A stretch of DNA of 64,000 nt from Curtanaerobium respiraculi (GCF_024609215.1 NZ_JANIPD030000001.1:124001-188000), one strand, 5' to 3'; counted from the stretch's first letter, positions 1 through 8,251 are shown. Made by a program: numbers and translations. Notes: a model not told the origin generated them from the sequence alone.

Positions 1-1889
1 GCCCCGCGCGTATTTCCCTGAAGGTACTTCTGAAAACCCAAAACATAGCAGGCATACCCCAGAGAGAATGACGAGCCGTACTTTTCCCCCAGCAGCGAGA
101 ACTCGTTTACGAAGAACTGCATGAGGTCCTGCCTCGCGGAAAGGAAGCACACGTTGCAGCAGGAAACGAGTCCGATGATGCGCCACTGATCGTTGGCTGC
201 CATGATCGGGTGGGCCAGTATCCTCTCAAGGTTCTTTCGCGATTCCTCCAGGTTGCCGCTCCGGTAATGGAATATCCCCCTGATCATCAGATAGCTGAAT
301 TGCCACATGGCATCGTTGATGGGGCGACGTTCGAGATAGCGGCTGTAGCGTTTCGCGCGAACGAGCTCGTCTTGTCCGGTCAGCGAGATGAACCGGCTGA
401 CGACAAGGTCGGTTCGGCTCGTTCCTCCCTTTAGGACGATGGCAAGGACGGGGAGCCCCTTCGCAGCGCTCTGCAGCACACCGAAATCGTTGGTTTGGAA
501 GGCGATGACCATGATCATGCCGAAGCAGTTCATCAGGAACGCATAGTCCTCCCTTTTCCTGAACTCATCCATGGCGCGAAGGAGGTTCGCCTCCGATTCC
601 GCCCTATCGGTGTTCATGAGGCGCATGGCGTCGATGAAGAGAAGATAGGGGCTGCGTTTGATCTGTTCTTCGGTGAACAGGCCCAGCAGCAAAAAGCACT
701 TCTCGGGCTCTCCCGCCGCAAATGCATCCTTGATGTTGTCGGCGGCAAGTGCGAAGGCATGCCGTTCTTGTTCGGCCTTGAGATAATGGAAGATGGATTT
801 CTCCAAGTTGCGCGTTCGATAGTAATCTGCGGCATGGATATGCAGTCTGCGCTGACTTTGCAGATCGGTGGATCGCCGATACAGGCGGCTCAGGCCATCG
901 CGAAACAGGGAGTGGAACCGATAGCGTACGGGATTGCCCCGAATCCTCTGAAGATATAGGTCGCTTCGTTCTATCCAATGCAGAAACCCCATCGCATCGG
1001 GGTTCTTGAACAGATTCGACAGCTCATCGATGGAGAAATCATCAAGCTGCGAAAGCTCGAGCAGCAGGGTCCTCTGATCATCGGTGATAGAGGAGAGGAA
1101 TTCTTCGAGAAAAGCGAAGAAAAGCGCGTCGACGCTTTCGGGAAGCGCCCCTGGAGCAGCTGCCCTGGAAAGTATTCCCGAATGGCAGATGATGTAGACG
1201 CAGGCTACCCATCCCTCGCTGATGCGAGCAAGAGATTCCAGCTGGTCATCGTCGAGCTTCATACCGTAAACATCCCTTACCAGCGCTCTGATCTCATGCC
1301 TCTGGAACAGGAGGGCCGTCTCATCGAACAGATGGCAACGAGGATGAAGGAGCAGTTTTCCCGTGAGGATGCCGGGGTCTTTGCGCGACGCGATGACCAT
1401 ATGCACGCAAGCGGGCATGTTGCTGGCGAAATACCGCATCGTCGCCTTTATGGCATCGTTGTCCATGACCGTCTGGTAATCGTCAAACACGAGAAAGAGC
1501 TCATCATCGGAATCCTCGACGAGGGAAGCCATGTCCTGACATATCTGGGCGTTGAGGAGCGGGTAATCCTCCTGAAGGTTCCCCAGGCTGCTGAACATGC
1601 GGAAACTATCGATTTGAATACGATTCCGCTCGGAGAAGAGCATGGATAGAAGATGCTGGTAAAAAACGGGGAGAAAGGAGTCCTCCCGTTCGAGCCGATA
1701 CCAGCGGGTGCGGTCACGGTGTTTCTGGAGCGAGAGGAGGATAGCGGTCGTCTTGCCGAATCCGGCAGGGGCCACGAGAATGGCAAGCCGGTATGTTCCC
1801 AACGAGAGCTTCTGGATGCGGTCGCAGAAAAGACTGCGCAGGGGAATCGCGGGGAGTCGCAGCTTTGTCTGAAGGAGAGGAGATTCCAC
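1..1889 (-). CDS. LuxR-family MalT-like ATPase regulator (3' end outside window)
   Basis: The minus-strand frame is open from a GTG at 1889 to the window edge (about 629 codons). AAGGA lies 8 bases upstream of the GTG. The N-terminus holds a Walker A motif, APAGFGKTT at about residues 40-48, followed by a Walker-B-like LFLVFDDY and then a long helical, TPR-like region. This is the layout of STAND-class regulators related to MalT, which bind an inducer and ATP and activate transcription through a C-terminal LuxR helix-turn-helix. That DNA-binding end would lie beyond position 1 and is not seen. The gene stands alone with its own promoter. The plus-strand open frames here are shadows. The inducer cannot be predicted. 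The family call is fairly sure and the start codon moderately so. Confidence 0.8.
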   Translation of the reverse strand, partial: MESPLLQTKLRLPAIPLRSLFCDRIQKLSLGTYRLAILVAPAGFGKTTAILLSLQKHRDRTRWYRLEREDSFLPVFYQHLLSMLFSERNRIQIDSFRMFSSLGNLQEDYPLLNAQICQDMASLVEDSDDELFLVFDDYQTVMDNDAIKATMRYFASNMPACVHMVIASRKDPGILTGKLLLHPRCHLFDETALLFQRHEIRALVRDVYGMKLDDDQLESLARISEGWVACVYIICHSGILSRAAAPGALPESVDALFFAFLEEFLSSITDDQRTLLLELSQLDDFSIDELSNLFKNPDAMGFLHWIERSDLYLQRIRGNPVRYRFHSLFRDGLSRLYRRSTDLQSQRRLHIHAADYYRTRNLEKSIFHYLKAEQERHAFALAADNIKDAFAAGEPEKCFLLLGLFTEEQIKRSPYLLFIDAMRLMNTDRAESEANLLRAMDEFRKREDYAFLMNCFGMIMVIAFQTNDFGVLQSAAKGLPVLAIVLKGGTSRTDLVVSRFISLTGQDELVRAKRYSRYLERRPINDAMWQFSYLMIRGIFHYRSGNLEESRKNLERILAHPIMAANDQWRIIGLVSCCNVCFLSARQDLMQFFVNEFSLLGEKYGSSFSLGYACYVLGFQKYLQGNTRG

Positions 1890-1925
1890 GTTGGCAGTCC
1901 TTCGAGTCCATACTGATTGCGACGA

Positions 1926-1931
1926 AGTATA
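1926..1931 (-). promoter_or_regulatory. -10 box of the MalT-like regulator
   Basis: On the minus strand TATACT stands about 37 bases ahead of the GTG start at 1889. No convincing -35 was found 17 bases upstream. A small inverted repeat, GTTGT-N4-ACAAC, lies just upstream at about 1963-1976 and could be a binding site. Confidence 0.45.
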
Positions 1932-2010
1932 GCAAAATCGGGGGCTCCCTATATCCGATCGTTGTATCGACAACGCTTTTCTTCGTCCAGGGAAGTACTG
2001 ATTAGGTCGT

Positions 2011-2091
2011 ATCGCGCCCCCAAGCGGTGCCCCGACCGCCGCATGGGCCGCGCCATGCGGCGGTCGGGGCACCGCTTGGGATGAGCGCGAT
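2011..2091. repeat. Long perfect hairpin (28-bp stem)
   Basis: Bases 2019-2046 are the exact reverse complement of 2053-2080, leaving a 6-base loop. Outside a short bulge, 2011-2017 (ATCGCGC) pairs again with 2085-2091. The structure sits between two genes of the same strand and has no U tract, so it is not a standard intrinsic terminator. It lies 18 bases from a separate hairpin that does look like one. No copy was seen elsewhere in the window. Confidence 0.8.
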
Positions 2092-2106
2092 CGGTTCGGC
2101 TACTTG

Positions 2107-2129
2107 AAAAACGCCCCTGAGAGGGGTTT
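2107..2129 (-). terminator. queH: Probable intrinsic terminator after queH
   Basis: Read on the minus strand this is a CCCC-TCTCA-GGGG hairpin followed by CG and five Ts. It lies about 160 bases past the queH stop codon. Confidence 0.5.
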
Positions 2130-2170
2130 GGATGGCAAAGCCTGAAAAAAATCTACCGATCGTTTTCTCT

Positions 2171-2310
2171 AAAATGATTCTCCGTAAGGGCTGTGCATGG
2201 CCTTCCAGCCGGCCGTCGCGGGATCCGGACAGGCAATTAATTGCCTCCGAGGCCTCGCTGATCATGCCATCGGATCCTGCGCGGTCGTTTATCGCTCATA
2301 AGGTTGATCA
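2171..2310. repeat. Repeat family A, copy 1
   Basis: This 140-bp stretch aligns over its whole length with 22078-22220, at roughly 75-85% identity by eye. Both copies hold an inverted pair built on GGGATCC/GGATCC flanking a variable centre. Here the centre contains the perfect palindrome AGGCAATTAATTGCCT (2232-2247). The right end overlaps the last codons and stop of queH. Both copies can encode a DQPYxR-stop tail on the minus strand. Confidence 0.7.
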
Positions 2311-3014
2311 GCGGAATTGCGGGATTGCTCGCGGAAGCGTTTGCGGGCATCGTGCTTGGCGCGCTGCCTCGCCTCGTAAGCTTCCCGTTTGCGCTTGCGA
2401 TCCTCGCGCAAGGGGGCTTCTGCCGCCTCGCGCTCCGCCGCCCGGGCGGCACGCTCGCGTTTCCGCTCTTGTCGTTCCGCATCGGCTTCCGCCTTGCTGA
2501 CCAAGCACCCGCAATAATTCTGGCGGTACATGCCCGCCTCGCGGCTCCTCCGCGTGGCCTGGGGGTAATAGGGGCGGAAATCTTCCCATACGCAAACAAG
2601 CCCGTGCGCTTCGGCCGCACGTTCCAGCTCCTCGTGGCATACCTCGGAGAGCTGATAGGGGCTCACCGCGAGCGTGGTGGAAATCCCCTCGAAGCCATGC
2701 CTCGACGCGTAGGCGGCAGCTTCCTCCAATCGCATGCGATAGCAGGCGCGGCAGCGATTTTCGCGCAGGGCTCCGGATCGATGCTCCTCGCCAGGAAGGC
2801 GGCTCCATGCCTTGTCGTCGTAGGGGAAATCGACGACGGGAATGCCCTGCTCCCCCGCCCATTCCAGCAGCGTGTCCAGCCTGCGGTCGTACTCCGCTCG
2901 CGGTTGGATGTTGGAATTCGAGAAGGCGATGGTTATGTCGTGCCCCGCCTGGACGAGCAGCCGGACCGGTTCCAACGAGCACGGCCCGCAACACGCGTGC
3001 AATAGCAGCTTCAT
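2289..3014 (-). CDS. queH: Epoxyqueuosine reductase QueH
   Basis: QueH is the non-cobalamin enzyme that reduces epoxyqueuosine to queuosine in tRNA, the last step of queuosine synthesis. The protein (241 aa) begins with MKLLLHACCGPC, which carries the adjacent-cysteine CCGPC motif. It then shows CRACYRMR and YCGC, so the four-cysteine pattern of the DUF208/QueH family is present. After about residue 165 comes a highly charged Arg/Lys/Glu/Ala helix that extends beyond the conserved core. I chose the ATG at 3014 because AGGAGGT lies 4-5 bases before it. An in-frame ATG 15 bases upstream (3029) lacks a comparable site. The last codons fall inside repeat A, so the C-terminus may have been replaced by repeat sequence. 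No other queuosine gene is nearby. Confidence 0.9.
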   Translation of the reverse strand: MKLLLHACCGPCSLEPVRLLVQAGHDITIAFSNSNIQPRAEYDRRLDTLLEWAGEQGIPVVDFPYDDKAWSRLPGEEHRSGALRENRCRACYRMRLEEAAAYASRHGFEGISTTLAVSPYQLSEVCHEELERAAEAHGLVCVWEDFRPYYPQATRRSREAGMYRQNYCGCLVSKAEADAERQERKRERAARAAEREAAEAPLREDRKRKREAYEARQRAKHDARKRFREQSRNSADQPYER

Positions 3015-3029
3015 CGGACCTCCTCGCAT

Positions 3030-3421
3030 CGCCTCGGAGCCTCGCGCGGCACCCCGTTCGGACTGTTCTATGCTAGCACGCTTTCCGCATCAGGATTCGA
3101 ATCGCCGCGAATACGGCAGAGGCAGTGCGCGCTGCGGACAATGCGCCCGATGGACACTCGATGAATTCTCCCACGTGATTCGCGATACCGCGCTTCGGCG
3201 TTCGAAAAAGCAGATGGATGCGCCATGCTGCAGCATCGAGTCGGAAGCGCATAGCCTTGGCAGCTCAGGGCAATGGGCAACGGGGCGCTGCGTGCAGGGC
3301 AGGCCCCAATCGAATGGATGTGCCATGCTATTCCGGCAGATAGGGTCGCGAACCCTCAACGACGATGTTCGAAAGGCCCACGCCCGGGTAGCCTTTTAGC
3401 CGCCATGCGATCCAGAGGGCC
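3030..3421. other. Intergenic region without a recognised gene
   Basis: About 390 bases separate queH from the CPBP gene. Two similar stretches of about 18 bases around ATGGATGYGCCATGCT occur at 3216-3233 and 3313-3330. The segment GGGTCGCGAACCC near 3345 can fold as a small hairpin. Short open frames on both strands look non-coding. No tRNA or riboswitch fold was found. Confidence 0.4.
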
Positions 3422-4285
3422 TCACGCACCCTGGCAATCTCGCAGACGATGCATGCAGTATGCCGCGACAACCATGCACCCTAAGGCGACCATCACCGTC
3501 GAGACCGCGCCCGCTCCCGCAAGCGCCACACCGCCCATCGACGCCCCGCCCGTGGAAAAAAGCGTCGGCAGCGTATCGATAATATCGAAAACGGCGTGTA
3601 CGGCTATCGGCACCGCCAGGCGCCCGGTCGCGGCATACAGGAAGCCCATCGCCACGGAAAACCCGAATGCGGTTACGGTTTTGGCGAGCACGGCAAACCA
3701 CAGTGCGTTCCGAGGCATGGCATATTGGGCCTCGACCACCCCGGAAGCATGAAGCAGGGCGAATAGCAGGCTCGTCGCGAGAACGCCTTTCAATAGGGCG
3801 TTCCCCGATCCTGCTTGATTTCCCGCGCGCGCGAATCCCGTCTGCACGACGCCCCGAAACAGCGCTTCTTCGAACGCCCCCGTCGCGCATGCGAGCACCG
3901 CAAGCGCTAATATCCCGAAGAAAAGACCCGCCCCCTCGGGTGAGGCCGGGCTTCCGCCCACCGACTCCAGCGCCGAAGCACCGGCCATCCCCCGCACACA
4001 GCTCGCGCATGCCGCGGTTGCGAGAAGAACGCAGACGGTCAGACCTACTGACTTGGGATCTCCGGACTTCCCTCGACCAACTTCAAAAGGCAACGCCCCG
4101 CTCGGCGATGACCCCGGCCGCATCGCCCGCCAAAGACCGGTCGAAACCAGCGCCGCCGCTCCCGTTGCGCCCAGGGATGCCCAGTATCCGTTCGAGGGAA
4201 ACGAGGCGTAGAGGGCCAGCACCGCGACGAGCGCCGTCGTGGTGAATGCAAGGGGATGGGATGTGCTCAAATTCCTCAGCATCAT
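3422..4285 (-). CDS. CPBP-family intramembrane metalloprotease
   Basis: This is an integral membrane protein of 287 aa with several hydrophobic segments. It carries the Abi/CAAX signature EEALFRG, a later helix with FALLHAS, and HAVFD near the C-terminus. These are the conserved Glu/Arg and His residues of CPBP (type II CAAX-like) glutamic-type intramembrane proteases. In bacteria, family members process or protect bacteriocins or act in membrane-protein turnover, and no substrate can be assigned here. The start is one of two consecutive ATGs (4285 or 4282). A minus-strand TATACT ends only 6 bases upstream of 4285, so the mRNA may be leaderless. The gene is divergent from the TraX-like gene and shares its promoter region. 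Confidence 0.8.
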   Translation of the reverse strand: MMLRNLSTSHPLAFTTTALVAVLALYASFPSNGYWASLGATGAAALVSTGLWRAMRPGSSPSGALPFEVGRGKSGDPKSVGLTVCVLLATAACASCVRGMAGASALESVGGSPASPEGAGLFFGILALAVLACATGAFEEALFRGVVQTGFARAGNQAGSGNALLKGVLATSLLFALLHASGVVEAQYAMPRNALWFAVLAKTVTAFGFSVAMGFLYAATGRLAVPIAVHAVFDIIDTLPTLFSTGGASMGGVALAGAGAVSTVMVALGCMVVAAYCMHRLRDCQGA

Positions 4286-4291
4286 GGCGAC

Positions 4292-4299
4292 AGTATAAT
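4292..4299. promoter_or_regulatory. Overlapping divergent -10 boxes
   Basis: The octamer AGTATAAT reads TATAAT on the plus strand (towards the TraX-like gene) and TATACT on the minus strand (towards the CPBP gene). The two -10 elements therefore share the same bases. Matching -35 boxes are weak on both sides. Confidence 0.5.
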
Positions 4300-4330
4300 C
4301 GCAGCCGGCCGGATGAAAGGGAGTGGGCGC

Positions 4331-5038
4331 ATGGCGGAGCGGAGCGGTGGACGCGGCGTGGATTCCTTTTTCCTGAAGATGCTCGCCATCGTCACCATGA
4401 CATGCAACCATGCGGGTTACATCTTCAACGGCCAACTCCCCTTTGAGGCGTACTGCATGCTCATCGGAGTGGGAGGATTCACCTTCCCGATCATGGCCTA
4501 CCTCGTCCTCGTGGGATACCGGCATACGCGCAGCGTGAAGAGCTACGCGCTGCGGCTGCTCGTCTTCGCCCTGATCTCGGAAATCCCCTTCTGGCTCTTC
4601 CTCGGGCACGAGGGCAACGTCATGTTCACATTGCTCGCTGGGCTCCTGGCTTTCCGGCTGGACGATGCGGTGGAAAACCGCTGGCTTCTCACCGGGGCGG
4701 TGGCGCTGCTCGCACTTGCGACGCTCTTCTGCGACTGGGGCGTGATAGGCGTCCTGGCAATGTATCTGTTCAAACGGTTTGAAGGACGGCCTGGAGCCGT
4801 GTACCTGCCCCTTGCCGTCGTTGCCGTCGTCGCGGGGGCATACGGGCTGCAGGAGCTCGCGGAGGAATCGGCCGATGCGATTCCGTCGATCGCCTACGCC
4901 TGCGCGAACATGGCCGCAGCGCCTTTGCTGGCACGTTACAACGGCGAGCGCGGCTATCCGCTCAAGTACTTCTTCTACGCATACTACCCCCTGCACATCG
5001 CCGTATTGGGGATCGCCGCGCGGGCGCTCTCCGCCTAG
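4331..5038 (+). CDS. TraX-family membrane protein
   Basis: The protein has 235 aa with about eight hydrophobic segments. Features typical of the TraX family are the opening DSFFLKMLAIVTMTCNHAGYIF, the middle TLLAGLLAFRL and the end FFYAYYPLHIAVL, which has the conserved tyrosine/histidine helix. The family is named after the F-plasmid pilin acetyltransferase, but chromosomal copies in anaerobes are mostly uncharacterised membrane acyltransferase-like proteins. No conjugation genes are nearby, so the pilin role is doubtful. The ATG at 4331 follows GGGAG by about 8 bases. ATG 4313 is an alternative close to the predicted transcript start. The TAG stop lies within the CTAG end of a repeat element. 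Confidence 0.75.
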   Translation: MAERSGGRGVDSFFLKMLAIVTMTCNHAGYIFNGQLPFEAYCMLIGVGGFTFPIMAYLVLVGYRHTRSVKSYALRLLVFALISEIPFWLFLGHEGNVMFTLLAGLLAFRLDDAVENRWLLTGAVALLALATLFCDWGVIGVLAMYLFKRFEGRPGAVYLPLAVVAVVAGAYGLQELAEESADAIPSIAYACANMAAAPLLARYNGERGYPLKYFFYAYYPLHIAVLGIAARALSA

Positions 5039-5197
5039 GGAGGCACTGATGGATTCCGCCTTGGCCGGGGGCGGCGGGCTGAGTGCCAGGGCGGCGGAAG
5101 GCGAGCGGGCGCGCTGACGTGCGCGAACGGGGATCGAGCCGCTCCGGCACTCAGCATGCCGTCCTCGGGCTGGCGGAATTCATCAGCGGTTCCCTAG
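5035..5197. repeat. CTAG-bounded palindromic element, copy 1
   Basis: This 163-bp element begins CTAGGGAGGCACTGATG and ends with the imperfect complement ATCAGCGGTTCCCTAG, giving terminal inverted repeats of about 26 bp. Internal segments (GGCTGAGTGCC and GGCACTCAGC) also pair, so the whole element folds as one long imperfect hairpin. It matches 22227-22387 in the opposite orientation. It fills the gap between two convergent genes exactly. Its left CTAG gives the TAG stop of the TraX-like gene and its right CTAG gives the stop of the gene at 5194-5610. Confidence 0.85.
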
Positions 5198-5610
5198 ATC
5201 TTCTCCGTCTGACGGGATTCCAGGAAAGCACGCATCGCCGCATCCGGGGCAACGTCCCCTTGAATCTCGAAGCCGTACGAACGGGCGAGGGCATCGGCCT
5301 GCGCCGCCCTCAAATCGGCTTTCCGCGCATCGCCCGCCTCGCGCCAATACTGGGAGGAAAGGTTGAGGGAATGCGCGACGTATTCGATGACCGCAGGGTC
5401 GGTGCCCGAAACCGAGAGGATGTCCGCGATCGAAGCGGGAGCCAGGTTCAGCAGCACTTCCCCGTCGATTTCCGTCGCGGCCCCGATCGCCTCATCCAAA
5501 AGCTCCGCGGCGGCACCGGTGCCCCGCTCGCCCCGCGCACGTTCCATGCTGCGATTGATGGCTTCGATGAGCTGCAGGATCATGCGCATAAGGTAATCTT
5601 GCTCGAACAT
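5194..5610 (-). CDS. Conserved small protein (DUF6483-like)
   Basis: This soluble, mostly helical protein has 138 aa and starts MFEQDYLMRMILQLIEAI. That opening resembles small uncharacterised proteins of anaerobes grouped as DUF6483. I base the name on the N-terminal pattern and length only. No catalytic motif, membrane segment or metal-binding cluster is visible. GGAG lies 7 bases before the ATG. The stop codon lies in the end of the CTAG-bounded element. It is upstream of ruvCAB's 3' end on the same strand, but about 70 bases separate it from ruvB and it is probably transcribed after it. Confidence 0.55.
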   Translation of the reverse strand: MFEQDYLMRMILQLIEAINRSMERARGERGTGAAAELLDEAIGAATEIDGEVLLNLAPASIADILSVSGTDPAVIEYVAHSLNLSSQYWREAGDARKADLRAAQADALARSYGFEIQGDVAPDAAMRAFLESRQTEKI

Positions 5611-5678
5611 ACACGGCTCCTATCCAGTGCGACGCGGGAACGCCCGACCGCATCGCAAACGCATTGAGACGATGCGCC

Positions 5679-6776
5679 TCAATCAGCAGCAGTATACGGG
5701 ATTCCCATATGGTCGAACGCCCGCTCGGTCGCCTGACGGCCCTTGGGCGTGCGTATAAGGAGTCCCTGCTGCATCAGGTACGGCTCGTAGACGTCTTCCA
5801 GGGAATCGGGGTCCTCCGACAAGGCGGACGCCAACGTGGTGAGGCCGACCGGCCTTCCACCGAATTGCTTGCAGAGCAGCCCCAGTATGCGATTGTCCAC
5901 CGCGTCCAACCCGAGCGAATCGACCTCGTAGAACTCAAGCGCCCGGGCAGCCGTATCCTCGTCGATTCGTCCGTCCGCCTTCACCTGCGACCAGTCGCGC
6001 ACGCGCTTCAGCAGGCGGTTCGCCAAACGCGGCGTGCCGCGGCTGCGGCGCGCGATCTCCAACGCGCCGTCGCGTGTCACCGGCACATCTAACAGCGCCG
6101 CCGAACGGTTGACGATATCCGCCAATTCGCCCGGCGTGTAGTAATTCAGGCGGAATGCGACGCCGAACCGGTCACGCAACGGGCCGGTGAGCAATCCGGT
6201 GCGCGTCGTGGCGCCGATGAGGGTGAACTTGGGAAGGTCCAGGCGAATGGAACGGGCAGCGGGGCCCTTGCCCACCACGATATCCAGCACGAAATCCTCG
6301 AGAGCGGGGTACAGCACCTCTTCCACCATGCGGTTCATGCGGTGGATCTCGTCGATGAAGAGCACGTCCCCATCCTCGAGATTGGTGAGGATCGCAGCCA
6401 AATCGCCCGTGCGGGCGATAGCGGGGCCGCTGGTGGTCTTGATGCGAGCGCCCATCTCGTTGGCGACCACCGTCGCCAACGTTGTCTTGCCCAAACCCGG
6501 AGGGCCGCTGAACAGGACATGGTCGACGACGTCGCCCCGTTGCTTGGCGGCCTCGATGATGATGCCCAGCGATTCCTTGACGCGTTCCTGGCCGATGTAG
6601 TCCGCCAATCGCTTGGGGCGCAGGCTGCGATCGAGGGCCAGGTCGTCTTCGGCAAGCTCCGCCTGCGTGAGGCGTTCGCGCGGATTGGCGCCGCCAAAGC
6701 CGCTTTCGCCCAACGCCGTGCCATCCGCCGGCTGCGCCGACGCATCGTACATCATGCCTTCGATTTGAACGCCCAT
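5679..6776 (-). CDS. ruvB: Holliday junction branch migration helicase RuvB
   Basis: RuvB is the AAA+ motor that drives branch migration of Holliday junctions together with RuvA. The protein has 365 aa. After an N-terminal tail it carries [13 protein letters not shown], Walker [10 protein letters not shown] at about residues 91-99, Walker [10 protein letters not shown], the arginine-finger region of GPLRDRFG, and the C-terminal winged helix ([10 protein letters not shown]). It is the last gene of ruvC-ruvA-ruvB, starting 10 bases after ruvA, with AAGGG ahead of the ATG. The N-terminal extension of about 45 residues before the core is longer than in E. coli but common in actinobacteria. Confidence 0.97.
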   Translation of the reverse strand: MGVQIEGMMYDASAQPADGTALGESGFGGANPRERLTQAELAEDDLALDRSLRPKRLADYIGQERVKESLGIIIEAAKQRGDVVDHVLFSGPPGLGKTTLATVVANEMGARIKTTSGPAIARTGDLAAILTNLEDGDVLFIDEIHRMNRMVEEVLYPALEDFVLDIVVGKGPAARSIRLDLPKFTLIGATTRTGLLTGPLRDRFGVAFRLNYYTPGELADIVNRSAALLDVPVTRDGALEIARRSRGTPRLANRLLKRVRDWSQVKADGRIDEDTAARALEFYEVDSLGLDAVDNRILGLLCKQFGGRPVGLTTLASALSEDPDSLEDVYEPYLMQQGLLIRTPKGRQATERAFDHMGIPYTAAD

Positions 6777-6785
6777 AGCCCGCCC

Positions 6786-7367
6786 TTATGCACCCAGCCG
6801 TTTGAGCGCGTACTGCAGCAGCGCGCGTTCCGTGGCATCGGCGGGGGCGTCCTTGAGGGCGAGCTCCGCTTCGGCCGAAGTGAAGCCCATGGCCAGAAGG
6901 TCCTCGGTCGCCTGCTTGGCAGCAGCGGATTCGCCCGTGCCCGCGGCTTCCATAGGAGCAGCATCCTTGGCAAGGGTGCCTTGGAGCTCCAATATGATGC
7001 GTTGCGCCGTCTTCTTGCCGATTCCCGGAATGCGCGCGACCGCGGTCGCGTCGCCTGCCATGATAGCATGCGACAACGCATCGGGGGTGTACGACGAGAG
7101 CGCGGACAACGCCACCCTCGGACCGACGCCGGACACGCTGATAAGGCGTTCGAACAGCCTTTTCTCTTCCAGTGTGGCGAACCCGTACAGGGTGAGCGCA
7201 TCTTCCCGCACCTGCAAATACGTATGGACTTGCACGTGCTCTCCCGCTTCGGGCAGGGCGGAAAGCGAGCTGGCGGACATCCCCACCTGCATCCCTAAGC
7301 CCCCGACCTCGATGACGGCCGAATCCTCCAACCGAGCGGCGAGCACGCCCTTCACAAACGCGATCAT
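6786..7367 (-). CDS. ruvA: Holliday junction DNA-binding protein RuvA
   Basis: RuvA forms the tetramer that holds the four-way junction and recruits RuvB. The protein has 193 aa. It begins with the OB-fold strand pattern MIAFVKGVLAAR, has two helix-hairpin-helix segments (SVSGVGPRVALSAL and GIGKKTAQRIILEL), and ends in a short helical domain III. The ATG follows the ruvC TAG directly with no spacing, so translation is probably coupled. Confidence 0.97.
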   Translation of the reverse strand: MIAFVKGVLAARLEDSAVIEVGGLGMQVGMSASSLSALPEAGEHVQVHTYLQVREDALTLYGFATLEEKRLFERLISVSGVGPRVALSALSSYTPDALSHAIMAGDATAVARIPGIGKKTAQRIILELQGTLAKDAAPMEAAGTGESAAAKQATEDLLAMGFTSAEAELALKDAPADATERALLQYALKRLGA

Positions 7368-7871
7368 CTAGGCGATGCTCCCTTCCGCGAGAACGCTCTG
7401 GTGCGTGGTGTAGCAAATGGCGGCAGCGAGCGCATCGGCGGCATGGTCCGGCCAAGGGGTGCTTTCCAACCCTAGGATCTGCGTGACCATATAGCCGATC
7501 TGGGCCTTGTCCGCCGTGCCGTTGCCCACGACGGCGGCCTTGATCTCCGTGGGCGTGTATTCCCCCACGTTCAGCCCGCCGCGGGCGCAGGCGACCAACG
7601 CCGCCCCGCGCGCCTGCCCCGTGCCGAAGGCGGCGGTCACGTTCTCGCCGAACCAGACCGTCTCGATGCCCAGGCTTTCGGGTTCGAAGCGCTCGATCAC
7701 GGCGCCGACCTGCTCGAAGATCTTATTCAGCCGATCGGGAAGCGCCTGTCCGGGATTCGTGGTGACGCACCCGTACGCCAGGCACTCCAGTCGAACGCCC
7801 TCTTGGCGGACGATCCCCCAACCGGTATGCGCCAGGCCGGGATCGATGCCCATGATGATATGCTGCGCCAT
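7368..7871 (-). CDS. ruvC: Crossover junction endonuclease RuvC
   Basis: RuvC resolves Holliday junctions by paired nicks. The 167-aa protein has the acidic residues of the RNase-H-like fold: the aspartate in MGIDPGLAHTGWG, the glutamate in SLGIETVWF, and the aspartates of PDHAADALAAAICY. I prefer the ATG at 7871 (MAQHIIMG) because GGTAGG lies 4 bases upstream. The ATG at 7886 would place that site inside the gene. It is the first gene of ruvCAB and has a recognisable promoter. The usual actinobacterial yebC neighbour is absent. Confidence 0.95.
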   Translation of the reverse strand: MAQHIIMGIDPGLAHTGWGIVRQEGVRLECLAYGCVTTNPGQALPDRLNKIFEQVGAVIERFEPESLGIETVWFGENVTAAFGTGQARGAALVACARGGLNVGEYTPTEIKAAVVGNGTADKAQIGYMVTQILGLESTPWPDHAADALAAAICYTTHQSVLAEGSIA

Positions 7872-7903
7872 CGGACCTACCTTCATACACGAACTTTTGT
7901 TCT

Positions 7904-7931
7904 ATTTTATCACATAAGCAGGTCTTGGCAA
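7904..7931 (-). promoter_or_regulatory. ruvCAB promoter
   Basis: On the minus strand TTGCCA (7931-7926) and TAAAAT (7909-7904) are 16 bases apart, about 33 bases ahead of the chosen ruvC start. No LexA-like palindrome was noticed. Confidence 0.55.
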
Positions 7932-7983
7932 CTGGTATGCGGTTTCGAGCGATGATGACAGCGGAAACGCAAACGCAAATCCG

Positions 7984-8245
7984 CTATACCCGGGACGCTA
8001 TCAATCTGTTCGAGGAAACGCCTTGCTCGGCAGCTTCTATCGCGAGGGTGCGATGCTTTTCCGGCGTAAGCCTGACTTGGAATCTTCCGGAAAAAGACCT
8101 CTCGGAAAACGGGACGGGGATCGGTTCGTGCGAGGCTGCCAGATCACCCAAAACCTCGTCCACCAGATCAACTGCGCCATCAAGCGCATGATCCCTGTCG
8201 GCATCCAACCATGAAAGGGAGGGGAACTCGACAACCGTGGCGATC
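7984..8245 (-). pseudogene. N-terminally truncated HicB-type antitoxin
   Basis: The minus frame ending at 7984 reads VVEFPSLSWLDAD, then PIPVPFSERSFSGRFQVRL, then HRTLAIEAAEQGVSSNRLI. This is the C-terminal two-thirds of a HicB antitoxin, with the end of the partial RNase-H-like domain and the ribbon-helix-helix. The expected first 15-20 residues are missing. The frame runs back into the 3' end of sufU, where an ATG at 8277 exists but gives an unrelated lead sequence. No hicA toxin gene is present. It is most simply a remnant left when DNA next to the SUF operon was lost. Expression as a stand-alone repressor cannot be excluded. Confidence 0.65.
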
Positions 8246-8251
8246 GGAATG

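Noticed and set aside
3085-3115. T-loop-like sequence GATTCGAATC suggesting a tRNA
   Set aside because: The stem bases do not pair as a tRNA T arm, and no anticodon arm or acceptor stem could be placed around it.
3422-4996. A 524-residue CPBP protein starting at 4996
   Set aside because: The first half is antisense to the TraX-like gene. The real start is the ATG pair at 4285/4282 with a -10 box just upstream.
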